Counted from the stretch's first letter, positions 8,342 to 16,668 are shown. The stretch is 64,000 nt of DNA from JBFGCA01 sp041567315 (GCA_041567315.1 JBFGCA010000001.1:1-64000), one strand, 5' to 3'. Notes: a model not told the origin generated them from the sequence alone. A program made the numbers and translations.

Positions 8342-10018
8342 ATGCCTCCGATCCGCTTCCAGGTGGCCCCGGCCCGGGGTGAAGCCTTCGAGTACCGGCT
8401 CGAAGGCGACGAGCTGGTCGTCGGGCGCTCCACGGCGGCCGACCTCAAGCTGGCCGATCGTTTTCTGTCGCGCCGCCACGCCCGCCTCTTCCGGCGCGGC
8501 GCCGAGCTGCTGGTCGAGGACCTGGGCTCGAGCAACGGCACCTTCGTCAACGGCCGGCGGATCGAGGAGCCGACGCCGCTCGTCCCCGGCGACGTCGTGC
8601 AGCTCTCGGCCTGCTCGCTCGAGCTGCTCGAGTCGCCCGCCGCGCCGCCGCCGCCCGGCGCTGAAGACGAGCCGACCGACGCCGCCGGCCTGCCCTCGGG
8701 CTTGTTCCGGCCGGTCTCCGAGCTGCTCGAGACCGGTTCGAGCCCCAGCGGCCGCCAGAGCAGCGCCGCCGAGCTGCGGCGCGACGCCGAGCGGCTCGGC
8801 ATCCTCAACGAGGTCCACCGGGCGCTGGCCCGCTCGCTGGCCCTCCCCGAGCTGCTGGAGCTCATCCTGGACCGCGTCTTCCGGCACCTCCGGCCCGAGG
8901 AGGGCGCCATCTTCCTCGAGGACGACGACGGCGAGTTCGTCCGTGCCCACTCGCGCTCGGTCCCCGGGCTCGGCGACGAGTACCTCTACTCGCGGAGCCT
9001 GGTCCGCGAGGTCGCCGTCAAGGGCCAGGCGGCGCTGGTCCTCGACACCCGCACCGACGAGCGGTTCGGACAGGCGGCCAGCATCCTGGCCTCCGGGGTT
9101 CGCAGTCTGGTGGCGGCGCCGCTATTCGACGCCGAGGGCTGCCTGGGGATGATCGCGCTCGTCTCGCGGCTCAACGTCCGCCAGTTCACCGAAGAGGATC
9201 TCGCCCTGCTGGCCTCGCTGGCCTCGGCGGCGGCGCTGCGCATCCGCAACCTGGCGCTGGCCGAAGAGGCCGCCGAGCGGCGCCGGTTGGGGGCCGAGCT
9301 GGAGCTGGCGCGGCGCATCCAGGTGCGACTGCTGCCGCAGCGGCTGCCCGAGCTGCCGGGCTGGGAGATCTTCGGAATCTGCGTCCCCTCGGAGGGTGTC
9401 TCAGGCGACTTCTACGAGGTGATCGAGCGCGGCAGTGGCGAGGAGTGTCTGCTGGTGCTGGCCGACGTGGCCGGCAAGGGGATCGGCGCCGCGCTGCTCA
9501 CCGCCTGTCTGGAGGCGCTGGCGGCGGGTCTGGTCCGCGAGGAGCTGCCGCCCGACCAGCTCTGCGAGCGTCTCTCGCCGCTGCTCTACGAGCGCACCCC
9601 TCCCGAGCGTTTCGCCACCGCCCTGGTGGCGGCGCTCGAGCCCGCCACCGGCGTCCTGCGCTACGCCAACGCCGGTCACAACCCGCCGCTGGTCGTGCGG
9701 GCGGCGGGGGCGATCGAGGAGCTGCCCGCCACCGGTCTCCCCCTCGGCTTGCTGGAGGAGGCGAGCTACCGGCCGGCCGAGGTCCACCTGGCGCCCGGCG
9801 ACCTGCTGGTCGCCTACACCGACGGCATCACCGAGGCGACCGACGAGGCCGGCCGGGAGTACGGCCTCGAGCGCCTGCGCGAGGCCTGCCACCGCCATCG
9901 GTCCGACGGCCCGGCGAGCGCCCTGGCCGCGGCCATCGAAGCCGACCTCGAGCGCTTCACCGACGGCACCACCTACCCCGACGACCGCACCCTGCTTCTG
10001 GTCCGCCGGTCCGGCTGA
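8342..10018 (+). CDS. FHA-GAF-SpoIIE/PP2C serine phosphatase
   Basis: Cytosolic signalling protein of 558 residues. The N-terminal FHA domain reads phosphothreonine (VVGRSTAADLKL near 27-38, RRHARLF, then LGSSNGTFVNG at 61-71). A Pro-rich linker leads to a GAF domain (about 155-310) that probably senses a small ligand. A C-terminal PP2C/SpoIIE domain has GVSGDFYEV, LADVAGKGIGAAL and YTDGITEATD, which contain the metal-binding aspartates. Such proteins typically dephosphorylate anti-sigma-factor antagonists, but no partner-switch genes are adjacent. The ATG at 8342 (MPPIRFQVAP) is chosen because the first FHA strand follows directly; the frame is open further upstream. Confidence 0.9.
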   Translation: MPPIRFQVAPARGEAFEYRLEGDELVVGRSTAADLKLADRFLSRRHARLFRRGAELLVEDLGSSNGTFVNGRRIEEPTPLVPGDVVQLSACSLELLESPAAPPPPGAEDEPTDAAGLPSGLFRPVSELLETGSSPSGRQSSAAELRRDAERLGILNEVHRALARSLALPELLELILDRVFRHLRPEEGAIFLEDDDGEFVRAHSRSVPGLGDEYLYSRSLVREVAVKGQAALVLDTRTDERFGQAASILASGVRSLVAAPLFDAEGCLGMIALVSRLNVRQFTEEDLALLASLASAAALRIRNLALAEEAAERRRLGAELELARRIQVRLLPQRLPELPGWEIFGICVPSEGVSGDFYEVIERGSGEECLLVLADVAGKGIGAALLTACLEALAAGLVREELPPDQLCERLSPLLYERTPPERFATALVAALEPATGVLRYANAGHNPPLVVRAAGAIEELPATGLPLGLLEEASYRPAEVHLAPGDLLVAYTDGITEATDEAGREYGLERLREACHRHRSDGPASALAAAIEADLERFTDGTTYPDDRTLLLVRRSG

Positions 10019-10041
10019 TCGGCCGGCAGCCCGGGCCCCGA

Positions 10042-10070
10042 TGGACGCGTCCGCCATTTGGCGCTATAAT
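10042..10070 (+). promoter_or_regulatory. Promoter of the Xre/RES module
   Basis: TGGACG (10042-10047), a 17-base spacer and a perfect TATAAT (10065-10070). It is the best sigma-70-like promoter seen in the window. Transcription should begin near 10077, just before the leader ORF at 10080. Confidence 0.65.
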
Positions 10071-10079
10071 CCTGGCCAG

Positions 10080-10160
10080 ATGACCGTCCCGACACGGGAT
10101 TCCGGGGGCCGAAACCCCCCGGCCGACACCCACCGGCACGATCAGGAGCAAACCCGATGA
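10080..10160 (+). CDS. Putative 26-residue leader peptide of toxin-antitoxin operon
   Basis: An ORF begins nine bases after the TATAAT box and ends with a TGA that overlaps the antitoxin ATG (ATGA at 10157-10160). The peptide (MTVPTRDSGGRNPP...) is polar and has no recognisable domain. Its placement suggests leaderless translation and coupling to the antitoxin, although the antitoxin also has its own AGGAG. There is no similarity evidence, so it may be chance. Confidence 0.3.
   Translation: MTVPTRDSGGRNPPADTHRHDQEQTR
10102..10122 (+). promoter_or_regulatory. Inverted repeat in the leader of the Xre/RES operon
   Basis: CCGGGGG (10102-10108) and CCCCCGG (10116-10122) are perfect arms around seven bases. 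It could be an autoregulatory operator for the antitoxin or an RNA hairpin within the leader ORF. Confidence 0.4.
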
Positions 10161-10591
10161 CCGCGACCGCCGAGATCGTCGAAGTGCTGGGCGGGGCGCG
10201 CATTCTCGAGGGGCGGGTCTCGGACTCGCTGGAGCTGGGCGCCCGGGTCCGCCGGGGGCTGCCCTACGCCTCGCTCGAGGCGGTCATGGACCGGCTCCAC
10301 CTGGGGCGGGAAGAGCTTTCCACCGCCCTCCACCTGCCGGCCCGGACGCTCACCCGCCGCAAGAAGGAGCAGCGGCTCCGGCCCGAGGAGTCCGACCGTC
10401 TCGCCCGGCTCGCCCGGGTCGCCGCCCACGCCATCGAGGTGCTGGGCTCGGCCGACCGGGCCTCGGCCTGGCTGCGCCGCCCCAACCGCGCCCTCGGCGG
10501 CCGGCCACCGATCGAGCTGCTGGACACCGACCTCGGCACCCAGCAGGTCGTCCAGGTGATCGGCCGGATCGAGCACGGCGTCGTCGGCTGA
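10157..10591 (+). CDS. Xre/MbcA/ParS-type antitoxin
   Basis: Antitoxin of a type II system that pairs with the RES toxin encoded next. The 144 residues have an N-terminal helical DNA-binding part (residues 30-80, including LHLPARTLTRRKK) and the C-terminal antitoxin region (AIEVLGSADRASAWLRRPN, GGRPPIELLDTDLG) typical of the DUF2384 family. That region caps the toxin active site and mediates dimerisation in known Xre-RES structures. Its stop overlaps the toxin start by one base (TGATG). AGGAG precedes its ATG by eight bases. Autorepression at the upstream promoter is expected from the family but not shown here. Confidence 0.92.
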   Translation: MTATAEIVEVLGGARILEGRVSDSLELGARVRRGLPYASLEAVMDRLHLGREELSTALHLPARTLTRRKKEQRLRPEESDRLARLARVAAHAIEVLGSADRASAWLRRPNRALGGRPPIELLDTDLGTQQVVQVIGRIEHGVVG

Positions 10592-11172
10592 TGGCGGCCG
10601 CCGGGCGGCGCTCGCCCGCGGCGCCCGTGCGGCTGCCGCGGGACGCCCGCCCGCGCCGCCTCTGGCGGCTCACCACCCGGCGCCACGCCGCGCGCGCCTT
10701 CGACGGCGAGGGGGCCCGCCTCTACGGCGGCCGCTTCAACCACTCGGGGGTGTCCGTCGTCTACTGCGCGTCCCACCTGTCGCTGGCCGTCCTGGAGCTG
10801 CTCGTCCATGTCGACCCGGACCTGCTGCCCGACCGCCTGGTGGCGATCCCGGCCACCGTCCCGCCGGCCCTCGAGATCCTCCACCTGCCGGCTCGCCGGC
10901 TGCCCCGGAACTGGCGCGCCTACCCCGCCCCGGCCGAACTCAAGGACCTCGGCGGCGCCTGGCTGCGCTCGGCGGCGAGCCCCCTGCTGGCCGTCCCCTC
11001 GGCGGTGGTGCCGCCGGAGCTCAACGTCCTCGTCAACCCCGCCCACCCGGACGCCGGGCGGCTCGCCATCGGACCGCCCGAGCCGTTCGTCTTCGACCCG
11101 CGGCTGCGGGGCTACTCCGCGTCGCCGGTGGGCGCGGGTCCCAGGGGGATGCGGGTCTCGGCGGCCCAGTAG
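10591..11172 (+). CDS. RES-domain toxin
   Basis: Toxin partner of the preceding Xre-type antitoxin. Known RES toxins consume NAD+ (MbcT phosphorylase) or ADP-ribosylate PRPP synthetase (ParT). The 193-residue protein has the expected Arg in LYGGRFNHSG, Tyr in VVYCASH, Glu in AVLELLVHVD and a Ser in LAVPSAVVPPE, followed by LNVLVNPAHPD. The domain ends near residue 172 (FDPRL). The remaining 20 residues are atypical and overlap the convergent M28 peptidase gene by 61 bases, so they may be drift. Translational coupling to the antitoxin (one-base overlap) keeps toxin output tied to it. Confidence 0.92.
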   Translation: MAAAGRRSPAAPVRLPRDARPRRLWRLTTRRHAARAFDGEGARLYGGRFNHSGVSVVYCASHLSLAVLELLVHVDPDLLPDRLVAIPATVPPALEILHLPARRLPRNWRAYPAPAELKDLGGAWLRSAASPLLAVPSAVVPPELNVLVNPAHPDAGRLAIGPPEPFVFDPRLRGYSASPVGAGPRGMRVSAAQ

Positions 11173-12608
11173 GCGAGGACCGCGTAGGCGGCGACGTTCT
11201 GCGCCAGGTCCCCGGGGTCGAGCTTGTCGAGGGTGTCGTCGGCGGTGTGGTGGACGTCGAAGTAGTAGGTGCCGTCCTGGGTGAGGTCGGCGACCGGCAC
11301 TCCGGCGGCGGCCAGCGGCCGGAGGTCGGCGCCGCCGCGGCCGCGGTTGCCCTGCCACTCGACACCCAGCGGCTCGAGCCGGGCGGCGAGGCTCGCCACC
11401 GCCGGCACCGCCGGCGGCGCCACCCGGCTGCGGAAGCGCCACACCCGCCCGCCGCCGAAGTCGGACTCGACGGCCAGCTGATGGGTGGCGAGCGACTCGG
11501 CGTAGCGCTCGGCGTAGGCGCGGGCGCCGCTCAGCCCGAACTCTTCGTTGGCGAACAGCACCACCCGCACCGTCCGCCGCGGCCGGCCGGCCACCTCGGC
11601 GATGAGCCGCGCCGCCTCCAGCACGATGGCGCAGCCGGCGCCGTCGTCGACCGCGCCCGGCCCCAGGTCCCAGGCGTCGAGGTGCGCCCCCAGCAGCACC
11701 ACCTCGCCCGGCAGCTCGCGGCCGGGCAGCTCGCCGACCACGTTGGCCGACTCGACGTCGGGCAGGTAGTGGCTGCCGAGCCGCAGCTCGACCACCGCCT
11801 CGGCGCCGCCGGCGAGCTGCATCTCCAGCAGGTCGGCGTCGGGGACGGCGAGCGCCGCCGCCGGGATGCGCGGCACCTCGGGGTCGTAGCGCACGGTGCC
11901 GGTATGCGGGAAACGGTGGTTGCCGGTGCCCACCGAGCGGATCAGCACCGCCACCGCCCCCTTGGCCGCCGCCTCCTCGGCGCCGCGGGTGCGGATCGGC
12001 ACCGTGCGGCCGTAGCCAGCACCGTCGCGGGCCCGCTCCATCCGCTGGTTGAGGAAGACGATCCGTCCCTTGATCGCCTCGCCCGGCGCCGCCTCCAGCT
12101 CCTCGAGCGTCCGCAGCTCGACGACCGGCGCCCGCAGTCCCTCTTCCGGCGTGCCGACGCTGCCGCCCAGGGCTGCGAGCACCAGGGGCTGGGGATGCGG
12201 CGTCACGATGGCGCCCGCGGCCTCGCCCCGCACCCAGCGGGGCACCGTCACCGGCTCGGCCCGCACCTGCTCGAAGCCCAGCCGCTCCATGGTCCGCACC
12301 CCCCACGCCACCGCCGCCCGGTCGCCCGGCGTGCCCGCGAACCGCGGCCCCACCTCGACCACCAGCGACCGCACCAGCTCGAACGCGTTCCGCGACCCCA
12401 GCGCCCGCTCCCGCAGCATCGCCAGCGTCCGGTCAAACTGCTCCGCCTCGCCCGCCCCCTCCTCGGCCGCCAACACCCCCACGGCCACGGCACCCATCAA
12501 CGTCGCCAACGCCAACCCCCGGCCCAGGTGCCACCACCTGGAAAACCGCGTCCTTCTCGACCAACCTGACACGAAGCGCGATTGTCCATCATCCTCCGCC
12601 CCGCGCAC
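11112..12608 (-). CDS. Secreted M28-family aminopeptidase with PA-like domain
   Basis: Zinc exopeptidase of 498 residues, probably exported: a hydrophobic segment (about 28-47, ending GVLAAEE) resembles a signal peptide after a charged N-terminus. A protease-associated region spans about 120-270. The M28 catalytic core has the zinc motif GAHLDAWDLG, the bridging Asp in VDDGAGCA, the Glu pair in FANEEFGLSG, Asp in VESDFGG and His in FDVHHTADDT. It likely releases amino acids from peptides outside the cytoplasm. It is transcribed alone, converging on the RES toxin gene. The true start could be internal, near the signal peptide, since the first 25 residues are unusual. Confidence 0.88.
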   Translation of the reverse strand: MRGAEDDGQSRFVSGWSRRTRFSRWWHLGRGLALATLMGAVAVGVLAAEEGAGEAEQFDRTLAMLRERALGSRNAFELVRSLVVEVGPRFAGTPGDRAAVAWGVRTMERLGFEQVRAEPVTVPRWVRGEAAGAIVTPHPQPLVLAALGGSVGTPEEGLRAPVVELRTLEELEAAPGEAIKGRIVFLNQRMERARDGAGYGRTVPIRTRGAEEAAAKGAVAVLIRSVGTGNHRFPHTGTVRYDPEVPRIPAAALAVPDADLLEMQLAGGAEAVVELRLGSHYLPDVESANVVGELPGRELPGEVVLLGAHLDAWDLGPGAVDDGAGCAIVLEAARLIAEVAGRPRRTVRVVLFANEEFGLSGARAYAERYAESLATHQLAVESDFGGGRVWRFRSRVAPPAVPAVASLAARLEPLGVEWQGNRGRGGADLRPLAAAGVPVADLTQDGTYYFDVHHTADDTLDKLDPGDLAQNVAAYAVLAYWAAETRIPLGPAPTGDAE

Positions 12609-12651
12609 AACCGCCGGTGCCGTTCCAGTCGGTCAGCTCCACCGAGTGTTC

Positions 12652-12844
12652 GAGCCGGTCGGGGCGGGGTGCGACAGGGGCCTGGAGCCAAGCGCTTGAA
12701 CCAGGCCTCGAAGATCAAGGGCCGACCAGCGCGAAGGCGGACAGGAGGAGCCGGCCCTCCCCCGTGAAGTTCTTCAGGGCCGGCTCCGTACCCAGGCGGG
12801 CCCCGCCCCGACCGGCCCCTCGCCACAAACCCCCCAGGCTGACC
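12652..12844 (+). repeat. Intergenic repeat A, copy 1
   Basis: A 193-bp GC-rich segment that closely matches the reverse complement of 46672-46866. It contains perfect 15-bp inverted arms (12655-12669 and 12801-12815) and an internal 12-bp hairpin (12747-12758 with 12776-12787). It sits between the divergent M28 peptidase and HIT genes. Confidence 0.85.
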
Positions 12845-12871
12845 GACCGCAACCGCGTCACAGCCCCGCGC

Positions 12872-12877
12872 TAGAAT
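12872..12877 (+). promoter_or_regulatory. -10-like hexamer before HIT gene
   Basis: TAGAAT ends seven bases before the ATG at 12885, suggesting a leaderless transcript. No recognisable -35 or Shine-Dalgarno. Confidence 0.45.
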
Positions 12878-12884
12878 CGCCGCA

Positions 12885-13310
12885 ATGACTCAGCCCACCG
12901 TCTTCGATCGCATCCTGGACGGCGAGATCCCCTGCCACCGGGTGTACGAGGACGACCACGTCCTCGCCTTCCTGGACGTCGGACCGCTGTCGCGAGGGCA
13001 CACGCTGGTCATCCCCAAGGAGCGCAAGGCCTACCTGCACGAGCTGTCCGACGAGACCGCGGCGGCGCTCGGGCGGGTGCTGCCCCGGCTCTGCCGGGCG
13101 GTGCTCGAGGCCACCGGCGCCAGCGCCTACAACGTGCTGCAGAACAACGGCAGCGCCGCCCACCAGGCGGTGATGCACGTCCACTTCCACATCATCCCCA
13201 AGATCGGCAGCGAGGGGCTGGGGATCGGCTGGAATGCGCGCCGCCTCGACTCCGAGGAGGCCGCGCAGCTGGCGTCGCGGATCGCGGCGGCGCTGGGCGG
13301 CGCGCCCTGA
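12885..13310 (+). CDS. HIT-family nucleotide hydrolase/transferase
   Basis: Small cytosolic protein of 141 residues of the histidine-triad superfamily, which cleaves nucleoside phosphoramidates or related dinucleotides. The catalytic triad HVHFHIIP (His98, His100, His102) is intact, as are the N-terminal DRILDGEIPCHRVYEDD and GHTLVIPKE blocks of the HINT branch. The length is typical. The gene's TGA overlaps a possible CTG start of the following decarboxylase (CTGA at 13307-13310). A TAGAAT hexamer seven bases upstream suggests leaderless expression. Confidence 0.95.
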   Translation: MTQPTVFDRILDGEIPCHRVYEDDHVLAFLDVGPLSRGHTLVIPKERKAYLHELSDETAAALGRVLPRLCRAVLEATGASAYNVLQNNGSAAHQAVMHVHFHIIPKIGSEGLGIGWNARRLDSEEAAQLASRIAAALGGAP

Positions 13311-13402
13311 GCTCGAGCGAGCGGACCGAGCCGCCGGGCCCCGGCGGCGAGTGGCCCCTGGAGCTCGCGCCGGCGGCGCTCCAGGAGCTGGTCGACCAGG
13401 CG

Positions 13403-14755
13403 ATGGTGCGCATCCGCGCCCACCTCGAGACCCTCGCCCACCAGCCGGTCTCGGACGTCGCCGGCGCCGCCCGGCGGGCCCGCGAGGCCCGTCAGGAGCT
13501 GCCCGAGACCGGCCGGCCGGCGGACGAGCTGCTGGCGCTGGTCTTCGACCGCCTGCTCTCGAAGTCGTTCAACACCGCCAGCCCCGGCTATCTGGCCTAC
13601 ATCCCGGGCGGCGGGCTGCCCGCCGCCGCCGTCGGCGACCTGATCGCCGACTCGATCAACCGCTACGTCGGGGTGTGGCTGGCGGCGCCGGGCCTGGTCG
13701 AGCTCGAAGCCAACGTCGTGCGCTGGTTCTGCCAGATGGTGGGCTACCCGGCCGCCGCCCGCGGCTTTCTGACCACCGGCGGCTCGCTGGCCAACCTGAG
13801 CGCGGTGGTCACCGCCCGCAGCGAGCGGCTGGGCGAGGAGTTCCGCGGCGCCACCTTCTACGCCTCGGACCAGATCCACCACTCGCTGCCCAAGGCGGCG
13901 CGGCTCGCCGGGCTGCCGGCCGCGAGTCTCCGCTCGGTGCCCACCGACGACCTCTTCCGCATCCGTATCGACGCCCTGCGCGAGCAGATCGCCGCCGACC
14001 GGCGCCGCGGCGCCCGCCCCTTCCTGCTGGTGGCGAGCGCCGGCACCGTCAACACCGGCGCCGTCGACGACCTCGAGACGCTGGCCGCGGTGGCCGCCGA
14101 GGAGAACCTGTGGCTCCACGTCGACGGCGCCTACGGCGGCTTCTTCGTGCTCACCGAGCGCGGGCGGCGGCGGCTGACCGGAATCGAGCGCGCCGACTCG
14201 GTGAGCCTCGACCCGCACAAGAGCCTGTTCCTGCCCTATGGCACCGGCTGTCTGCTGGCCCGCGACGGCGGCGCCCTGCGCCGCGCCCACCAGCTCACCG
14301 CCGACTACATGCCGGCGCTGCAAGACGACCCCGAGCGGATCGACTTCTGCGAGATCTCGCCCGAGCTGTCGCGCGACTTCCGCGGGCTCCGCGTGTGGCT
14401 GCCGCTGGCGCTCCACGGCGCCGCCGCCTTCCGCCGCGCCCTCGACGAGAAGCTCGACCTGGCCGCCTGGGCGGCGCACGAGCTGGAGGGGATCCCGGGC
14501 ATCGAGGTGGTGGCCAAGCCGCAGCTTTCGATCGTCGCCTTCCGGCTGCGCCGGCCGGGGGTCGACGCCGCCGCCACCGACCGGCTCAACCGCGAGCTGC
14601 TGGCGCGGATCAACGCCCGCCAGCGGGTGTTCCTCACCGCCACCCTGCTCCGCGGCCGCTTCGTGATCCGCATCTGCGTCCTCCACTTCCGGACCCACCT
14701 GGACCGCATGCGGATGGCGATCGAGGACGTCCGCCGGGCCGCCGCCGAGCTGTAG
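13403..14755 (+). CDS. PLP-dependent decarboxylase (aromatic amino acid/glutamate decarboxylase family)
   Basis: Cytosolic group II decarboxylase of at least 450 residues that removes the carboxylate from an amino acid. It shows YLAYIPGGGLP, the cofactor-stacking region near DQIHHSLPKA, Asp241 in LHVDGAYGG and the Schiff-base Lys273 in LDPHKSLFLPYG. The ATG at 13403 is the first standard start, but the frame stays open upstream and encodes EWPLELAPAALQELVDQA, which looks like the usual first helix. A CTG at 13307 overlapping the HIT stop is a plausible real start. Substrate cannot be fixed from sequence; tyrosine/tryptophan- or diaminobutyrate-type activity are both possible. Confidence 0.87.
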   Translation: MVRIRAHLETLAHQPVSDVAGAARRAREARQELPETGRPADELLALVFDRLLSKSFNTASPGYLAYIPGGGLPAAAVGDLIADSINRYVGVWLAAPGLVELEANVVRWFCQMVGYPAAARGFLTTGGSLANLSAVVTARSERLGEEFRGATFYASDQIHHSLPKAARLAGLPAASLRSVPTDDLFRIRIDALREQIAADRRRGARPFLLVASAGTVNTGAVDDLETLAAVAAEENLWLHVDGAYGGFFVLTERGRRRLTGIERADSVSLDPHKSLFLPYGTGCLLARDGGALRRAHQLTADYMPALQDDPERIDFCEISPELSRDFRGLRVWLPLALHGAAAFRRALDEKLDLAAWAAHELEGIPGIEVVAKPQLSIVAFRLRRPGVDAAATDRLNRELLARINARQRVFLTATLLRGRFVIRICVLHFRTHLDRMRMAIEDVRRAAAEL

Positions 14756-14839
14756 AGACCGGCGGGCGGCCTGATAGCTTGGCGCCTCCGGACGCGGCGG
14801 CACCCGCGCCGCCGGCGGGCCGGCGAGAGGAGCGACGTC

Positions 14840-15664
14840 ATGCCTGAAGCGGATCTCGAGCGGGTCGCCGTGCTCGGCGCCGGCAAGATGGGCGGCACCC
14901 TGATCCACGCGCTGCGCCACGAGCTGGGCGTGGCCCCCGAGCGGATCGTGGCCAGCGGACGGCGCCCCGCCCCGCTCGAGCGGCTGGCCGAGGCGGAGGG
15001 GGTCGAGACCACCGTCGACAACCGCCAGGCGGTGCGCGGCGCCGACCTGGTGCTGCTCTGCGTCAAGCCCCAGGTGGTGGCCGAGGTGCTGGGCGAGATC
15101 GGCGGCGAGCTGGGCCCGAGTCAGCTCCTGGTGTCGATCGCCGCCGGCGCCACCACGCCGTGGCTCGAGTCCAAGCTCGAAGCGCGGGTGCCGGTGGTGC
15201 GCGCCATGCCCAACACTCCCAGCCTGCTGGGCGCCGGGATGACCGCGCTCTGCGGCGGCCGCTGGGCGACCGACAGCCACCTGGAGCTGGCCTGCCGGGT
15301 GTTCGAGGGAATGGGCCGCGCGCTGGTCCTCGAGGAGCGCCACTTCGACGCCGTCACCGGGCTGAGCGCCAGCGGACCGGCCTTCATCTACATCATCATC
15401 GAGGCGCTGGCCGAGGGCGGCGTCAAGGCCGGGCTGCCGCGCCAGGTGGCCACCGAGCTGGCCGCCCAGGCCTGTCTGGGCGCCGCCCGCATGGTGCTCG
15501 AGACCGGCGCCCACCCGGCGCTGCTCAAGGACGACGTCACTACCCCCGCCGGCTGCACCATGGACGGCATCCTGATGCTCGAGGAGGGCGGCCTGCGGGT
15601 CACCCTCATCAAGGCCGTCGTCGAGGCCGCCCGCCGCGCCGGCGAGCTGGTGGGCAGCGGCTAG
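14840..15664 (+). CDS. proC: Pyrroline-5-carboxylate reductase
   Basis: Last step of proline synthesis: reduces 1-pyrroline-5-carboxylate with NAD(P)H. The 274 residues match the family length. The N-terminal Rossmann motif VAVLGAGKMGG is at 8-18, followed by LLCVKPQVV and VRAMPNTPSLLGAG. The C-terminal domain carries LSASGPAFIYIIIEAL and the signature DDVTTPAGCTMDGILMLEEGG. AGAGGAG precedes the ATG by seven bases. A TAGCTT-like hexamer lies about 60 bases upstream, giving a short leader. The 80-base gap after the decarboxylase suggests its own promoter. Confidence 0.96.
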   Translation: MPEADLERVAVLGAGKMGGTLIHALRHELGVAPERIVASGRRPAPLERLAEAEGVETTVDNRQAVRGADLVLLCVKPQVVAEVLGEIGGELGPSQLLVSIAAGATTPWLESKLEARVPVVRAMPNTPSLLGAGMTALCGGRWATDSHLELACRVFEGMGRALVLEERHFDAVTGLSASGPAFIYIIIEALAEGGVKAGLPRQVATELAAQACLGAARMVLETGAHPALLKDDVTTPAGCTMDGILMLEEGGLRVTLIKAVVEAARRAGELVGSG

Positions 15665-15686
15665 CGCGACCGCCCAGCGGGCTCGC

Positions 15687-16655
15687 TCAGATCCCGCGGC
15701 GGAGCCGGAGGTCCGCGCAGTGCGGGGCCGCCGGCTCGCGGTCGACGCAGAGCGCCACCGCCTGGTCCGGGCCCTGGCGCAGCCGCGCCTGGATCTCGGG
15801 GAGCTCGAGATCGGCGGCGTTCTCGCCGTCGAGCGAGCGCAGGCGGTCGCCGGCCTGGAAGCCGGCGGTAGCGGCAGGCGTTCCGTCCAGCACCTCCTCG
15901 ACCCGCACGCCGCTGCGGTCGGGCGACAGCACCAGCCCTCTCATGTCGGCCTCGAACGGCTCGCGGGTCTCCCGGGTAGGGGCCAAGAGCAGGCGGCGGC
16001 GCGGGTAGTCGAAGATCACCCGGAAGCGCTCCGGGACGCCGAGACCGAGGACGCCGTGGCGATCGGCGGCGGTCTCGTGGCCCGAGGTCGAGAAGCGGGC
16101 GATGACGTACTCCAGGGCGTGCGGGCCGAGGCGCAGCTCGGCGATCCGGCCCAGCCGGCCGGCGGTCTCGCCCGAGGCGCCCCAGCCGCGGGAGTCGATC
16201 GTCGCGGCCGGCGCCGCGAGACCCGGTCGCCCGCCCGGGATCAGGGTGAGGGCACCACGGCTGCCGAGATCTTGGAGCGCCAGCTCGAGGCCCTCGACCG
16301 CCCGCCCCACCGGCGCCGCGCCCACGCCCGAGCCGCCGAGCGGGAAGCTCGCGCCGGGCTCGAGGCCGAGCCGGGCGGTGCGCCGGGTGCCGACCAGCAG
16401 GGTCACCGGCGCCCCGCTGTCGAGCACGAAATCGAAGGGGCCGGCTCCTTCGAGCGTTGCCGGAACCAGCACGTGGTGGGCCACCCGGAAACCGGTCTCG
16501 AGCCGCCGCCCCGGCGCCTTCCACTCGGCTTCGACGCCGTCGTTTTCGAGCGCCAGCGGCGGGCCGGGCGGGCCACAACCCACCGCGACGACGCCGGCCA
16601 CGGCGACGGCCAGCAGCGCCGCCGGCCAGCGCTTCGCGCGCCGGGCGAGGCCCAC
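15687..16655 (-). CDS. Aspartyl protease-like/PDZ lipoprotein
   Basis: Predicted envelope lipoprotein of 322 residues. A hydrophobic stretch ends in VAVGC (Cys27). A retropepsin-like half-domain follows, with FDFVLDSGAPVTLL, the D-S/T-G motif of aspartyl peptidases; a second lobe lies near RHGVLGLGVP (about 200-215). The C-terminal third is a PDZ domain (RGLVLSPDRSG, DGTPAATAGFQAGDRLRSLDG). Proteins of this clan-AA plus PDZ layout are common in Acidobacteriota and Bacteroidota, with no defined substrate. It is the last gene of a three-gene minus-strand operon, 13 bases after the SDR gene. Peptidase activity is inferred from the DSG motif only. Confidence 0.8.
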   Translation of the reverse strand: MGLARRAKRWPAALLAVAVAGVVAVGCGPPGPPLALENDGVEAEWKAPGRRLETGFRVAHHVLVPATLEGAGPFDFVLDSGAPVTLLVGTRRTARLGLEPGASFPLGGSGVGAAPVGRAVEGLELALQDLGSRGALTLIPGGRPGLAAPAATIDSRGWGASGETAGRLGRIAELRLGPHALEYVIARFSTSGHETAADRHGVLGLGVPERFRVIFDYPRRRLLLAPTRETREPFEADMRGLVLSPDRSGVRVEEVLDGTPAATAGFQAGDRLRSLDGENAADLELPEIQARLRQGPDQAVALCVDREPAAPHCADLRLRRGI

Positions 16656-16668
16656 CCGAGGCTCGCGG

